In this document: one piece after another, positions 1-11,122 of the stretch
How the letters are laid out: each line of letters starts with the position of its first letter
How positions within the stretch are numbered: position 1 is the first letter of the stretch
Source: Stenotrophomonas sp. ASS1
GTDB taxonomy: Bacteria > Pseudomonadota > Gammaproteobacteria > Xanthomonadales > Xanthomonadaceae
NCBI RefSeq assembly: GCF_004346925.1
Contig: NZ_CP031167.1
Span: 2,314,001 to 2,378,000 of the forward strand
DNA: 64,000 bases
Direction: 5' to 3'
Made by a program: the position numbers and the translations under genes
Notes under the pieces: generated by a model
Database searches by the model: none
What the model saw: the letters and a program-made list of their open reading frames with translations, nothing else
What the model was told of the DNA's origin: nothing

Positions 1-719
1 TGCTGGCCGTTCACCGGATTGACGGTGAGATCGGCGCTGCCATGGAACACCAGCACCGGCAGCGGTCGCGGCGACGGCGATCCCGAGCACTGCCAGGCCA
101 GACGGCCATTGCTGTCCGGCGAATAGATGCTGCCGGCCAGCAACGCATAGGCGCTACCGGAAATCGTGGTCGCACCCTTGAACATGCCACCGGAATGGAT
201 GGCGCCGGCAGCGAACACATCCGAATAGCAGGCCAGCATGATCGAGGTCATCGCGCCGCCCGCGGAAATGCCGGTGACATAGACCCGGTGCGGATCCACG
301 CTGTAGCCCGCTTTCACCTTGTCCACGATGCCGGCCAGGATCGATGCTTCGCCGCTGTCGCGGGCCTGGTTGATCGGCAGCTGCCAGTTCCAGCAGCGGG
401 CCGGATTGGAGGTGACGTTCTGCCGGGGGTAGACCACGATGAACCCCTCCGTGTCGGCCACATCATTGAAGCCTGACGCCTCGCCCATCAGGTTCGGCCC
501 GGTCACACAGCCATGCAGCACCAGCAGCAGCGGCAGCGGCCGGCTGTCGTCATAGCCGGCCGGCACCCATATCTGGTACTCGCGGGCGCCGAACAGATTG
601 CCGTACAGGCCGATATCCCAATGCCCGGCCGGGCCAGCGGCAAGCGCGCTGCCCGCCATCGCCAGCCAGCTGCACAACACCAGCAGTACCGCCTTGATCG
701 AATCGATTCCGGATTTCAT
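1..719 (-). CDS. PHB depolymerase family esterase, secreted, partial at 3' end
   Basis: The frame opens at ATG 719 (reverse strand) and runs off the left edge, so about 239 N-terminal residues are visible and the C-terminus is missing. Residues 1-27 form a signal peptide ending in a run of alanines (AMAGSALA). The body has the Esterase_phd pattern: an HGC oxyanion-hole segment (LLLVLHGCVTG), CWNW, and the nucleophile elbow GISAGG. Family members hydrolyse short-chain polyesters or feruloyl/acetyl esters outside the cell. It is divergent from the TonB receptor at 917, with the ACCTAGGT palindrome at 819-830 between them. Substrate cannot be told from sequence; polyester, feruloyl ester or acetyl ester are all possible. 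Confidence 0.85.
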   Translation of the reverse strand, partial: MKSGIDSIKAVLLVLCSWLAMAGSALAAGPAGHWDIGLYGNLFGAREYQIWVPAGYDDSRPLPLLLVLHGCVTGPNLMGEASGFNDVADTEGFIVVYPRQNVTSNPARCWNWQLPINQARDSGEASILAGIVDKVKAGYSVDPHRVYVTGISAGGAMTSIMLACYSDVFAAGAIHSGGMFKGATTISGSAYALLAGSIYSPDSNGRLAWQCSGSPSPRPLPVLVFHGSADLTVNPVNGQ

Positions 720-818
720 GACCTGATCCTCGTGCGTGAGTCGTGGATGAAGGAGTACCGGGGACCGCTTCCGGTTGGGGGCGCGCCCAGTATCCGCATC
801 CACCGGCCGCTGCCGACT

Positions 819-861
819 GGACCTAGGTCCACTCGCTGCTGGCCCGTGACACCGCTAGCCT
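819..861 (+). promoter_or_regulatory. Candidate activator site and promoter: GGACCTAGGTCC palindrome plus GCTAG -10-like box
   Basis: A perfect 12-bp palindrome GGACCTAGGTCC lies at 819-830 and GCTAG(CCT) at 854-861. The centre-to-TA distance is 32 bp, so with a start near 867 the palindrome would be centred about 42 bp upstream, the usual class II activator position. The same arrangement recurs before the acyl-CoA ligase at 8573-8613. TAGGT fits the TRGGY half-site known for GerE/LuxR-type HTH domains, so the LuxR-family regulator at 7858-8532 is the natural candidate. Inference only. Confidence 0.45.
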
Positions 862-916
862 TGGCTGCAGGGGTGGCAATGGGCCATCCGCACGCTCATG
901 CCTGGGGGAGGACCGA

Positions 917-3103
<2,187 letters not shown>

Positions 3104-3135
3104 CGCATCCGTTACGATCTCCAGGAAGCTTCTGC

Positions 3136-4014
3136 ATGACGCAGTCTTACGACGACCTGTACTGGAACAGCGACGATGGCCTGCGCCTGCACGCGCGCGA
3201 CCATGCAGCGGACGCCCGGCAGGTGCCCCGCGGCACCGTGGTCTGCATTCCCGGCCTGACCCGCAATGGTGCCGATTTCGACGCACTGGCCGAAACACTC
3301 ACCGCCCAGGGATGGCGCGTGATCGCCGTCGACCTGCGTGGCCGCGCCGGTTCAGAACGTGCGCACGATCCGTCCAGCTACAACCCGCGCACCTACGCCG
3401 ACGACATGGTCGCGCTGCTGCGCGCGCAGAACATCGACAAGGCGGTGTTCGTCGGCACCTCATTGGGCGTGCTGGTGACCATCACCCTCGCCTCGCGCGC
3501 GCCGGAGCGGATCGCGGGCGCAGTGCTCAACGATGCCGGCCCCAGGGTGCCGCGTGAGGCGCTGGCACGGATCGGCAAGTACGCCGGCAAGCCGGTACCG
3601 CCGATGGACCTGTTGCAGGCCACGGCCTACGTGGAATCCATCGGCAAGGCCGCGTTCCCGCGCTTCAGCACCGACGACTGGCGGCAGATGGCGGTGCGCA
3701 CCTTCCGCCCGCGCAGCGATGGCCTGCTGGAACTGGACTACGACCCGGCAGTGATCCGAACCACCCGGCCATGGCTGCTGTGGCTGTTGCGTCCCCTGCT
3801 GTGGCGTGCGGTTCGTGGGCTGACCGCACGCGTGCCGGTACTGGTGGTGCGCGGTGCGCTGTCCGACATCCTGCCGGCCGATGTCGCGCGGCAGATGGCG
3901 GCCACCTCGGAAAGTGCCCGCCTGGTGGAAGTGCCGGATGTGGGGCACGCTCCGATGCTGTCCGAGCCAGAGGCACGTGATGCGATCCTGACCTTGCTGG
4001 AGCGTGTGGCGTGA
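3136..4014 (+). CDS. Alpha/beta-fold hydrolase
   Basis: 292 residues with no signal peptide, so probably cytoplasmic. Visible fold marks: an oxyanion segment PGLTRNGADFD (after VVCI), nucleophile elbow GTSLG (VFVGTSLGVL), an acid-strand region VPVLVVRGALSDIL, and catalytic-His segment VPDVGHAPML near the C-terminus. The reaction is ester or C-C hydrolysis on an unidentified small substrate. It lies between a TonB receptor (33 nt upstream, GGAAG ribosome site) and MaoC (4-nt overlap), so it probably acts on material entering through that receptor. The 4-nt GTGA overlap with the next gene indicates translational coupling. Confidence 0.9.
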   Translation: MTQSYDDLYWNSDDGLRLHARDHAADARQVPRGTVVCIPGLTRNGADFDALAETLTAQGWRVIAVDLRGRAGSERAHDPSSYNPRTYADDMVALLRAQNIDKAVFVGTSLGVLVTITLASRAPERIAGAVLNDAGPRVPREALARIGKYAGKPVPPMDLLQATAYVESIGKAAFPRFSTDDWRQMAVRTFRPRSDGLLELDYDPAVIRTTRPWLLWLLRPLLWRAVRGLTARVPVLVVRGALSDILPADVARQMAATSESARLVEVPDVGHAPMLSEPEARDAILTLLERVA

Positions 4015-4487
4015 GTGCGGAGAGCAATCTGCCTCCCGCGCTGCAGGCGTTGCAGCAGTGGGCGGCCAGCGAGCGGGTGAGTGGCGTGACCCACGTGGAC
4101 CAGGCGCGCATCGATGCCTTTGCCGACGCCACCGGCGACCACAACTGGATCCACGTCGATCCAGGCCGCGCGCAGACGCAGCTGCCGGGCGGGCAGACCA
4201 TCGCGCACGGTTTCCTGCTGCTCTCGCTCACCGTGCAGGACGATGTGGTCGCCCTCACCGGCTTCCCCGGCATCGCCCATGTGCTCAACTACGGCCTCAA
4301 CAAGGTCCGCTTCCTGGCGCCGGTACCCAGCGGGTCGGGGGTGCGGGTACGCTCGCAGCTGGTGTCACTGGAGGCGCGCCAGCCCGGCCAGTGGCTGCTG
4401 ACCCAGCGCAAGGCCGTCGAGCGGGTTGCCGATGGCGAGCTGGCACTGGTTGCTGAGCAGCTGTCACTGATCGTGGTCGTCCCCTAG
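4011..4487 (+). CDS. MaoC-like hot-dog dehydratase
   Basis: 158 residues, GTG start in the GTGA overlap with the hydrolase stop. It has the (R)-specific enoyl-CoA hydratase pattern: FADATGDHNWIHVD, whose Asp and His are the catalytic pair in this family, and GGQTIAHGFLLLSL. Members add water to trans-2-enoyl-CoA to give (R)-3-hydroxyacyl-CoA (PhaJ-type) or reverse it. Next to a PHB-depolymerase-like esterase, a hydrolase and an AlkK-like CoA ligase, a role joining (R)-3-hydroxy acids to beta-oxidation is attractive but not proven. The sensor kinase follows after 36 nt. Confidence 0.9.
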   Translation: MSAESNLPPALQALQQWAASERVSGVTHVDQARIDAFADATGDHNWIHVDPGRAQTQLPGGQTIAHGFLLLSLTVQDDVVALTGFPGIAHVLNYGLNKVRFLAPVPSGSGVRVRSQLVSLEARQPGQWLLTQRKAVERVADGELALVAEQLSLIVVVP

Positions 4488-4523
4488 CACCACCCTGCCC
4501 GGCTCTCTCCCTACACTGGAGCG

Positions 4524-7500
4524 ATGTTGACGCCCTCCATCGTCCTCTTCGCCTGCATTGCATGGACCGCACTGCTGTTTGGCGTGGCGCTGTGGGGTGA
4601 GCGCCGGGGGCACCGGCTTTCGAAGGCATGGCCGCTCATCTATGCGCTGTCGCTGGCCGTGCACTGCACCGCGTGGACCTACTACGGCGCGGCCTCGCAG
4701 GGGCTGCAATGGGGCTTCCCCATTCCACCCACCCTGGCCGGCATGGCGTTGATCTTTGCCTTCGGCCTGCCGTTCCTGCTCCGCCTGGGGCGGCTGGCCA
4801 AGCAGCACAACAGTGCCACCATCGCTGATCTGGTCGTCGCACGACTGCGTGCCGATCGCGGCCTCGGCTTCACCATCACTCTGGTGGCACTGTTCGGCAT
4901 CATTCCCTACATCGCCCTGCAGTTGAAGGCTGTCAGTCAGGGCTTGGGCGCGCTGCTGGGCGATCGTTTCGCGCCTGCTGCCGCGCAGCTGGACATGTCG
5001 TTCTGGTTCGCGCTGACGATGGCCGCGTTCACCCTGCTGTTCGGTGCACGCAAGGCATCGGCCACCGAGCCCAATCGTGGCATTGTGGTCGCCCTGGGGC
5101 TGGAGTCGGTGTTGAAGCTGGTGGCGCTGCTCGCCATTGGCCTCTATGCGGCGCTGTCGGTGCGCCAGGCGGGCACGCCGCTGCTGGAAAAGATGGCGCA
5201 GCTGCCGCCACCGGCCATCATGCCGGACTATCTGACCATGGTCGCGCTGGGCGCGATCTCCGCGTTCACCCTGCCGCACCAGTTCCATGTCGGCGTGGTC
5301 GAACTGCGCCAGACCTCGGACCTGAAGACGGCACGCTGGTTGTTCCCGGTCTACCTGCTGCTGATCGGGCTGCCGTCGGTGCCGATGGCGCTGGCCGGTG
5401 CCGCGCAGCTGCCCGCATCGGTGTCGCCTGACCTGTACGTGCTGGCGCTGCCGCAGGCCGGTGACCACCACCTGCTGGCCTTGCTGGCCTATCTGGGCAG
5501 CCTGAGCGCCGCCACCGGCATGATGATCCTGTCCGGGCTGACCCTGTCGATCATGCTCGGCAACCATGGCTTCGGCTCACGGTTGCTGGACGGCATAGCC
5601 GGCGGTGCCACGGCGGCCGACCTGCGTCCACGCGTGCTGGCCTTCCGCCGTGCCGGCATCCTCGCCGTGTTCCTGATGTCGTGGCTGTACAGCCGGGCGA
5701 TGAGCGACACCGAGGCACTCAGCGATTTCGGCCTGATGTCCTTCACCGCCCTCTCGCAGCTGGCGCCGGCGGTCCTGCTGGCGGTGTATCGCCCGCGCAC
5801 GCCCTCTCCGGCCATCATCGCCGGCATCGTGCTGGGGTCGTTGGCCTGGCTGTGGCTGGTGCTGCTGCCGATGGTGATCCCTGCCACGCCCCCCGCCTCG
5901 GGGCCCGATGACCTGCACTGGCTGTCCGTGGTCTCGCTGCGCCTGCAATCGGGCCATATCGCCATCAGCATGGGCGCCAGTCTGGCGGTCAACCTGCTGA
6001 CGGTTGCGCTGGTGTCGCGCGCGGTGCGTCCCTCGTTGCCGCGACGACGGGATGCGGTGGCGGCAGCCTCGCTGCGCAGGACGGCCGGACGCTTCCTCGG
6101 CCAGGAGCGGGCCCGGCAACTGATGGATGGGCATGCCGGGCAGCTGCTGGACGACGACCGGGTCATCACCATCGAACGCGAACTGAGCGCCGTGGTCGGC
6201 GCGGGCATGGCGCGCCTGCTGGTGGAGGCCGCTCGCGATGGCGGTGCCGCGCCCTTGGATGCGGTAACCCGTGCTGTAGGCGAAGCCACCCAGGCGCTGC
6301 GCTTCAACCAGCGCCTGCTGGAAGCGGCGCTGGAAAACATGAGCCAGGGCATCAGCGTGGTCGACGCGCAGCTGCAGCTGGTGGCCTGGAACAGCCGCTA
6401 CGCCGCGTTGTTCAAGTTTCCGCCCGAGTTGCTGCAGGTCGGGCAGCCGGTGGTCAATCTGACAGCGTGGGCGCTGGCCGAACTGAAGATCGGCGACGGC
6501 CCTGGTGACACTCGCGACAAGGCTTTGCAGCGTCGCGTCGCACACATGCGGCGTGGCACGCCGCATCTGTCCGAACGGATCTTCCCCGACAACACCATCG
6601 TCGAGATCCGTGGCAATCCAATGCCCGGCGGTGGCTACGTGGCCACCTTCACCGACGTCACCGCCTTCCGCCGCGCCGAGGAAGCGCTCAAGCGCAGCAA
6701 TGAAACCCTGGAGCGCCGCGTACAGGACCGCACCGCACGGCTGGAACAGGCAGTGCACGAAGCCGAGCGCGCGAACGTTGCCAAGACACGCTTCCTGACG
6801 GCGGTCGGCCACGACCTGATCCAGCCGCTGCATGCGGCACAGCTGTTGACCGATGCGATGTCGCAGCACATCGAATCGGAGTTCCTCGACAGTTTCCTGC
6901 GCCAGATCCGTGGTGCGCTGGACTCCACCGACGACCTGCTGTCCGGGCTGCTGGATATCTCCCGTCTTGAGGCGGGCGGGCTGGTCGCCGATCCGCGCCC
7001 CTTCGCGCTGTCGACCGTCCTGGATCCGCTCGCGCAGGAGTTCGCGGTACTGGCGGCGGCGCGCGGCCTGCAGTTCCGCCATGTACGGAGCCAGGCCTGG
7101 GTCCATAGCGACCCCCTGCTGCTGCGCCGGGTGCTGCAGAACTTCCTGGCCAATGCCATTCGTTACACCCGCCATGGCGGTGTGTTGCTGGGTGTGCGCC
7201 GCCAGGGGCAGGCACTGATGATCGGCGTGCATGACACCGGCCCCGGCATTGCTCCGGAGCAGCAGGCGGTGGTGTTCGAGGAATTCCACCGGGTCGACCG
7301 CAGCAACGGCCAGGGACTGGGACTGGGCTTGACCATCGCCCACCGCATCGCCGATCTGCTGCATGCACCCTTGCACCTGCGCAGCGTGCCCGGGCACGGC
7401 TCGGCCTTCTCGATCAGCGTGCAACGCGCAGCACCGCCAGTGACCCCGCGCAGTCCGGCACCGACGGGTGGCAGCAACGCCCTCAAGGGTATCCGCATAC

Positions 7501-7853
7501 TGGTAGTGGACAACGACCCGGACGCGCTGGAGGCGATGCGGCAACTGCTGCTTTCCTGGGGCTGCGACGTCATCGCGGCAGGCAGCGCCGATGCCATCGG
7601 GCCCTCAGCGCACGAGGCGGCGCTGTGGCTGTTCGACTATCACCTGGATGACGGCGATACCGGTGTTGCGCTGTGGCAGCGGCTTGCGGACATGCATGGA
7701 CAGCGGCCGACGGTGATCCTCAGTGCGGATACCGGCAGCGATACACGCGAGGCGGTGCGCGGCGCTGGGCTGTCCCTGCTCAACAAGCCGTTCAAGCCGT
7801 TGGCGCTGCGCTGGGCGATCAACCACCTGCTGGCGGCCACTGCCACGCACTGA
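4524..7853 (+). CDS. crbS: Hybrid sensor histidine kinase with sodium/solute-symporter domain (CrbS/MxtR type)
   Basis: 1109 residues. Residues about 5-480 are a many-pass sodium:solute symporter (PutP/SSS-like) module. A PAS region follows at about 590-700 (ENMSQGISVVDAQLQLVAWN), a coiled segment, a HisKA box with His763 in GHDLIQPLHAA, an ATPase domain (NFLANAIRYT, DTGPGIAPEQ, GLGLGLTIAH) and a C-terminal receiver with probable phospho-acceptor Asp1038 (LFDYHLDD). The order matches CrbS (Vibrio) and MxtR (Pseudomonas), which with CrbR/ErdR control acetyl-CoA synthetase and other carbon genes. The partner regulator is convergent, 4 nt away. Short GGAG-to-ATG spacing leaves its translation signal weak. 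The symbol is by family analogy. Confidence 0.88.
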   Translation: MLTPSIVLFACIAWTALLFGVALWGERRGHRLSKAWPLIYALSLAVHCTAWTYYGAASQGLQWGFPIPPTLAGMALIFAFGLPFLLRLGRLAKQHNSATIADLVVARLRADRGLGFTITLVALFGIIPYIALQLKAVSQGLGALLGDRFAPAAAQLDMSFWFALTMAAFTLLFGARKASATEPNRGIVVALGLESVLKLVALLAIGLYAALSVRQAGTPLLEKMAQLPPPAIMPDYLTMVALGAISAFTLPHQFHVGVVELRQTSDLKTARWLFPVYLLLIGLPSVPMALAGAAQLPASVSPDLYVLALPQAGDHHLLALLAYLGSLSAATGMMILSGLTLSIMLGNHGFGSRLLDGIAGGATAADLRPRVLAFRRAGILAVFLMSWLYSRAMSDTEALSDFGLMSFTALSQLAPAVLLAVYRPRTPSPAIIAGIVLGSLAWLWLVLLPMVIPATPPASGPDDLHWLSVVSLRLQSGHIAISMGASLAVNLLTVALVSRAVRPSLPRRRDAVAAASLRRTAGRFLGQERARQLMDGHAGQLLDDDRVITIERELSAVVGAGMARLLVEAARDGGAAPLDAVTRAVGEATQALRFNQRLLEAALENMSQGISVVDAQLQLVAWNSRYAALFKFPPELLQVGQPVVNLTAWALAELKIGDGPGDTRDKALQRRVAHMRRGTPHLSERIFPDNTIVEIRGNPMPGGGYVATFTDVTAFRRAEEALKRSNETLERRVQDRTARLEQAVHEAERANVAKTRFLTAVGHDLIQPLHAAQLLTDAMSQHIESEFLDSFLRQIRGALDSTDDLLSGLLDISRLEAGGLVADPRPFALSTVLDPLAQEFAVLAAARGLQFRHVRSQAWVHSDPLLLRRVLQNFLANAIRYTRHGGVLLGVRRQGQALMIGVHDTGPGIAPEQQAVVFEEFHRVDRSNGQGLGLGLTIAHRIADLLHAPLHLRSVPGHGSAFSISVQRAAPPVTPRSPAPTGGSNALKGIRILVVDNDPDALEAMRQLLLSWGCDVIAAGSADAIGPSAHEAALWLFDYHLDDGDTGVALWQRLADMHGQRPTVILSADTGSDTREAVRGAGLSLLNKPFKPLALRWAINHLLAATATH

Positions 7854-7857
7854 CCGC

Positions 7858-8532
7858 TCAGGGCTCGGGCAGCGCTTCGATCTGCCGGGACGGATCGGCC
7901 AATCCCATTTCGTGCAACACGCGGATGGCCTGCGCGCGGTTGCGCACGCCCAGCCGCTCCATGATGCGTGTCATGTGCGCCTTGACCGTGCGCAGCTGTA
8001 CGCCCAGCCGGTCGGCAATCTGCTTGTTGAGCAGGCCCTCGGCCACCAGGCCCAGCACCTTGTACTGATGTGCCGACAGGCTGGCCAGGCGTGCGGCCAG
8101 GTCGGCATCCCTGCTGAACGTCGCCACCCGTGCCACCGGTTCGCGCAGCAGCGCCGGGATCCAGCGCTCGCCCTCCAGCACGGACTGCAGCGCGGACTGC
8201 AGCTCGTTCAAACCCGAGCTCTTGGGCAGATAGCCCGCGGCGCCAAGGTCGATGGCACGCCGGATCACCTGCGGCTCCTCGTTGGCGGAGACGATGATGA
8301 TCGCCAGGCCCGGCTGCAACGCACGGATCGTGGCCAGCCCGGCAAGTCCGTGGTTGCCCGGCATGTGCAGGTCCAGCAGCATCAGATCGATCGACTGGTT
8401 CTCGATCACCTCCAGCACGCTGTCCAGCGAATCAGCTTCGCTGATCTGCAGATCGGCGACCGCCTCTTCCGCCGCGCGATGCAGTGCCGCGCGGAACAAA
8501 GGGTGATCGTCGGCGATGAGCAGGGTGGGCAT
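7858..8532 (-). CDS. crbR: NarL/LuxR-family response regulator (CrbR/ErdR type)
   Basis: 224 residues. The N-terminal receiver (IADDHPLFR acidic pocket, phospho-acceptor Asp54 in LLDLHMPG, KSS after the beta-5 strand) is joined to a C-terminal LuxR helix-turn-helix (LSAHQYKVLGLVAEGLLNKQIADRLGV, then LRTVKAHMTRIMERL). It is convergent with the CrbS-like kinase, leaving 4 nt between the stop codons. CrbR/ErdR proteins activate acetate and alcohol catabolic promoters. The same protein probably binds the ACCTAGGT palindromes at 819-830 and 8573-8584, one of which lies about 40 bp upstream of its own start, so autoregulation is possible. Confidence 0.9.
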   Translation of the reverse strand: MPTLLIADDHPLFRAALHRAAEEAVADLQISEADSLDSVLEVIENQSIDLMLLDLHMPGNHGLAGLATIRALQPGLAIIIVSANEEPQVIRRAIDLGAAGYLPKSSGLNELQSALQSVLEGERWIPALLREPVARVATFSRDADLAARLASLSAHQYKVLGLVAEGLLNKQIADRLGVQLRTVKAHMTRIMERLGVRNRAQAIRVLHEMGLADPSRQIEALPEP

Positions 8533-8572
8533 GTCCGGGCGAGATTATCAAATCGGGTGCGCGTGGGAACAG

Positions 8573-8613
8573 GTACCTAGGTACGCTGGTGCAGCAGGAA
8601 GGGCTTGCTAGTG
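8573..8613 (+). promoter_or_regulatory. Candidate activator site and promoter: GTACCTAGGTAC palindrome plus GCTAG -10-like box
   Basis: A perfect 12-bp palindrome GTACCTAGGTAC lies at 8573-8584 and GCTAG(TG) at 8607-8613. The centre-to-TA distance is 31 bp, against 32 bp in the module at 819-861. The ligase ribosome site (GAGGA, 8651-8655) and ATG 8662 follow. CTAG is rare in GC-rich genomes, which makes two such matched modules unlikely by chance. Confidence 0.45.
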
Positions 8614-8661
8614 TGGTGCGGAGAAGGCCGGCGACCGCAACGCCGCCCACGAGGAAATGCC

Positions 8662-10308
8662 ATGTCATCCGCCCCCACTCCCGATGCCCATGCCTATCCA
8701 CTGCTGATCAAGCAGCTGCTGCTGATGCCGCTGGCGGTGAGCCCTGAACAGGAAATCGTCTACGGCGACCAGGTCCGATTCGACTACCGCACCCTGCAGG
8801 CGCGCATCGGCCAGCTGGCCGGCCTGTTGACCTCGCTGGGAGTCGGCCACGGCGACACGGTGGCGGTGATGGACTGGGACAGCAACCGCTACCTGGAGGC
8901 CTACTTCGCCGTGCCGATGATCGGTGCGGTGCTGATGATGGTGAACGTGCGCCTGGCCCCAGAGCAGATCGCCTACACGCTGAACCACAGCGGGGCGCGG
9001 GTGATCCTGGCCAACCGCGAGTTCCTGCCGCTGCTGGACGCCATCGACGAGCAGCTGCCGGACCTGCGCACGCGCATCCTGCTGGACGATGCAGGCGGTC
9101 CGCTGCCGCCAGGCTTCGCCACCGAGTACGAAGCGGGGTTGCGCGATGCCACGCCGATCGTCCGCTTCCCGGACTTCGACGAGAACGCCCGTGCCACGGT
9201 GTTCTACACCACCGGAACCACCGGGTTGCCCAAGGGCGTGTATTTCAGCCACCGGCAGCTGGTGTTGCATTCGCTGGCGGCGATGGCCGCGCTTGGCGGT
9301 GCACCCCGTCAAGGCCGCCTGCATCGTGACGATGTCTACATGCCCATGACCCCGATGTTCCATGTGCACGCGTGGGGCCTGCCCTACGTGGCAACGGCGA
9401 TGGGCATCAGGCAGGTCTATCCGGGGCGCTACCTGCCTGCGAAACTGCTGGCTTTGATCGCGCGTGAGAAGGTGACCTTCTCGCACTGCGTGCCAACCAT
9501 CCTGCACATGCTGCTGGAGCATGCGGACGCGGCGCAGACCGACCTGGAAGGCTGGAAGGTGATCATCGGCGGTGCGGCCCTGCCGCGTGCGCTGGCGCAG
9601 CGTGCGCTGGCGCGGGGCATCGACATCTTCGGCGGCTATGGCATGTCCGAGACCTGCCCTCTGCTCACCATCGCCCAGATCGACGTGGACAGCGTGACCG
9701 ATGCCGATGAGGTGCAGTCGCTGCGCACCAAGGCCGGCATACCGGTACCGCTGGTGGACCTGCGCATCGTCGATCCGGACATGAAGGATGTCGCCCACGA
9801 TGGCATCGCCACCGGAGAGGTCGTGGTGCGCGCACCCTGGCTCACCCAGGGCTACCTGCACGATCCGGATGCATCTGCAGCACTGTGGGCAGGAGGCTAT
9901 CTGCATACCGGGGACATCGGCAACATCGATGAAAGCGGCTACCTGAGGGTGACCGACCGGATCAAGGATGTGATCAAGACCGGCGGTGAGTGGATCTCCT
10001 CGCTCGCCCTGGAGGACATCATCGCCCTGCATCCGGCGGTCAGCGAAGTCGCGGTGATCGGCATCGCCGACACGAAATGGGGCGAGCGGCCGTTGCCGCT
10101 GGTGGTCAGGCAGCCTGGCAGTGAGGTGACCGAAGCGGAGATCATCGAACTGGTCGCTGCGCGAAGCCGCTCGGGGGACATCTCACGGTATGCGATTCCG
10201 GAACGGGTCAGTTTCGTGGAATCGATCGAGCGGACCAGCGTGGGCAAGATCAACAAGAAGAAGCTGCGTGGGTTGCATGACCCAGCGACTGGCTCGGGCC
10301 GTGGGTGA
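8662..10308 (+). CDS. Medium/long-chain fatty acid-CoA ligase (AlkK-like)
   Basis: 548 residues from ATG 8662, chosen because GAGGA lies 7 nt upstream; a longer frame from 8605 lacks one. Adenylate-forming motifs are all present: P-loop TTGTTGLPKG, GGYGMSETCP, the YLHTGDIGNIDESGYL hinge, DRIKDVIKTGGEWIS and the catalytic C-terminal lysine region SVGKINKKKLR. The enzyme activates fatty acids to acyl-CoA through an acyl-AMP. Overall it resembles AlkK, which in Pseudomonas also accepts (R)-3-hydroxy acids. It is downstream of the second ACCTAGGT module and divergent from the CrbR-like regulator, and is probably part of that regulon. Confidence 0.92.
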   Translation: MSSAPTPDAHAYPLLIKQLLLMPLAVSPEQEIVYGDQVRFDYRTLQARIGQLAGLLTSLGVGHGDTVAVMDWDSNRYLEAYFAVPMIGAVLMMVNVRLAPEQIAYTLNHSGARVILANREFLPLLDAIDEQLPDLRTRILLDDAGGPLPPGFATEYEAGLRDATPIVRFPDFDENARATVFYTTGTTGLPKGVYFSHRQLVLHSLAAMAALGGAPRQGRLHRDDVYMPMTPMFHVHAWGLPYVATAMGIRQVYPGRYLPAKLLALIAREKVTFSHCVPTILHMLLEHADAAQTDLEGWKVIIGGAALPRALAQRALARGIDIFGGYGMSETCPLLTIAQIDVDSVTDADEVQSLRTKAGIPVPLVDLRIVDPDMKDVAHDGIATGEVVVRAPWLTQGYLHDPDASAALWAGGYLHTGDIGNIDESGYLRVTDRIKDVIKTGGEWISSLALEDIIALHPAVSEVAVIGIADTKWGERPLPLVVRQPGSEVTEAEIIELVAARSRSGDISRYAIPERVSFVESIERTSVGKINKKKLRGLHDPATGSGRG

Positions 10309-10373
10309 TCTCCGCCCGATTGCCGAGGTCTATGCTCGAAGGACACGATGCAGGGCACGCCAAGGTATGAAGC

Positions 10374-10405
10374 GGCGCCCCGGGACGATGATCTCCCGGG
10401 GCACC
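10374..10405. terminator. Strong hairpin between convergent genes
   Basis: The arms GCCCCGGGA (10377-10385) and TCCCGGGGC (10394-10402) pair perfectly around an 8-nt loop, with two more G-C pairs beyond one mismatch. No T-run follows on either side. It lies between the ligase and the convergent secreted-protein gene, so a bidirectional terminator is likely. The rest of 10309-10452 shows nothing else. Confidence 0.5.
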
Positions 10406-10452
10406 ACTGCTCTGCAGCAGACCTGGTTCAGTTCTGCCAGGACCGGTCACCC

Positions 10453-10944
10453 TCAGTCGATGCAGGGTCCCTTCGCAGCGGTCTCCGTGCCGGACACCTT
10501 CGCACCGATGCCGGCCGGGCCCTGGCATGCATCAAAGCTGTACTTGATCAGCTTCCACGACCCACTCGACCATCGGTATGTCCACGACTCGGAAGCACCG
10601 CTCGGCAAGGTATTGGAGATCGAGATGACCTCGCCCTCCACACCACGTGCAGGCAATGGAACAGGCGAGCCCGCCGCACCGGCCGGCTTCAGGCTGCCAG
10701 CAGACTGATAGCTGTGCGAGATGGCCAGTTCGCCCGTCTGCAACGCCGGCGCGTAGGCGGGCGAATTCCGTTTGATCCAATCGACGATGTAGCCGGCTTC
10801 CAGCGAATCCGACGCGTACGTGGCCTTCGCAACTACAGTGGCGGTCGCGGTGCCCGCGATCGGTCCTGCATTGACGCTTCCACCGGGGACTCCACTCAGT
10901 GCCAGCACCAATGGCAGCGCCGCGCCCAACAGCGAGAACTTCAT
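10453..10944 (-). CDS. Secreted protein of unknown function
   Basis: 163 residues from ATG 10944, chosen because AAGGAG sits just upstream and a signal peptide (LLGAALPLVLALSG...VNA) follows directly; a longer frame adds 11 unlikely residues. The mature part is rich in Ser, Ala, Gly and Thr. It has DWIKRNSPAYAP, a central Pro-rich stretch, and a C-terminal half with WTYRWSSGSWKLIKY and two cysteines (DAC, PCID) that could pair after export. I do not recognise the family. It is a single gene, convergent with the ligase. YRWSSGSWKL could be a carbohydrate- or surface-binding patch, but that is speculation. Confidence 0.7.
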   Translation of the reverse strand: MKFSLLGAALPLVLALSGVPGGSVNAGPIAGTATATVVAKATYASDSLEAGYIVDWIKRNSPAYAPALQTGELAISHSYQSAGSLKPAGAAGSPVPLPARGVEGEVISISNTLPSGASESWTYRWSSGSWKLIKYSFDACQGPAGIGAKVSGTETAAKGPCID

Positions 10945-11122
10945 ACCCTGCTCCTTGTGTGTATGCAGCTTTCTCAACGGGCCGTCTATGACCCGCGGGC
11001 AGTGTAGGCATTGCGGACAGGCTGGGCATCGGCGCAGTCATGCCCATTTCTCATATCCATCAGGCTTCGAGCGCGAGCTGCCCTGCTGAAGGTCGCAGCG
11101 CCGATTGTGTTGAACGCGGCGC

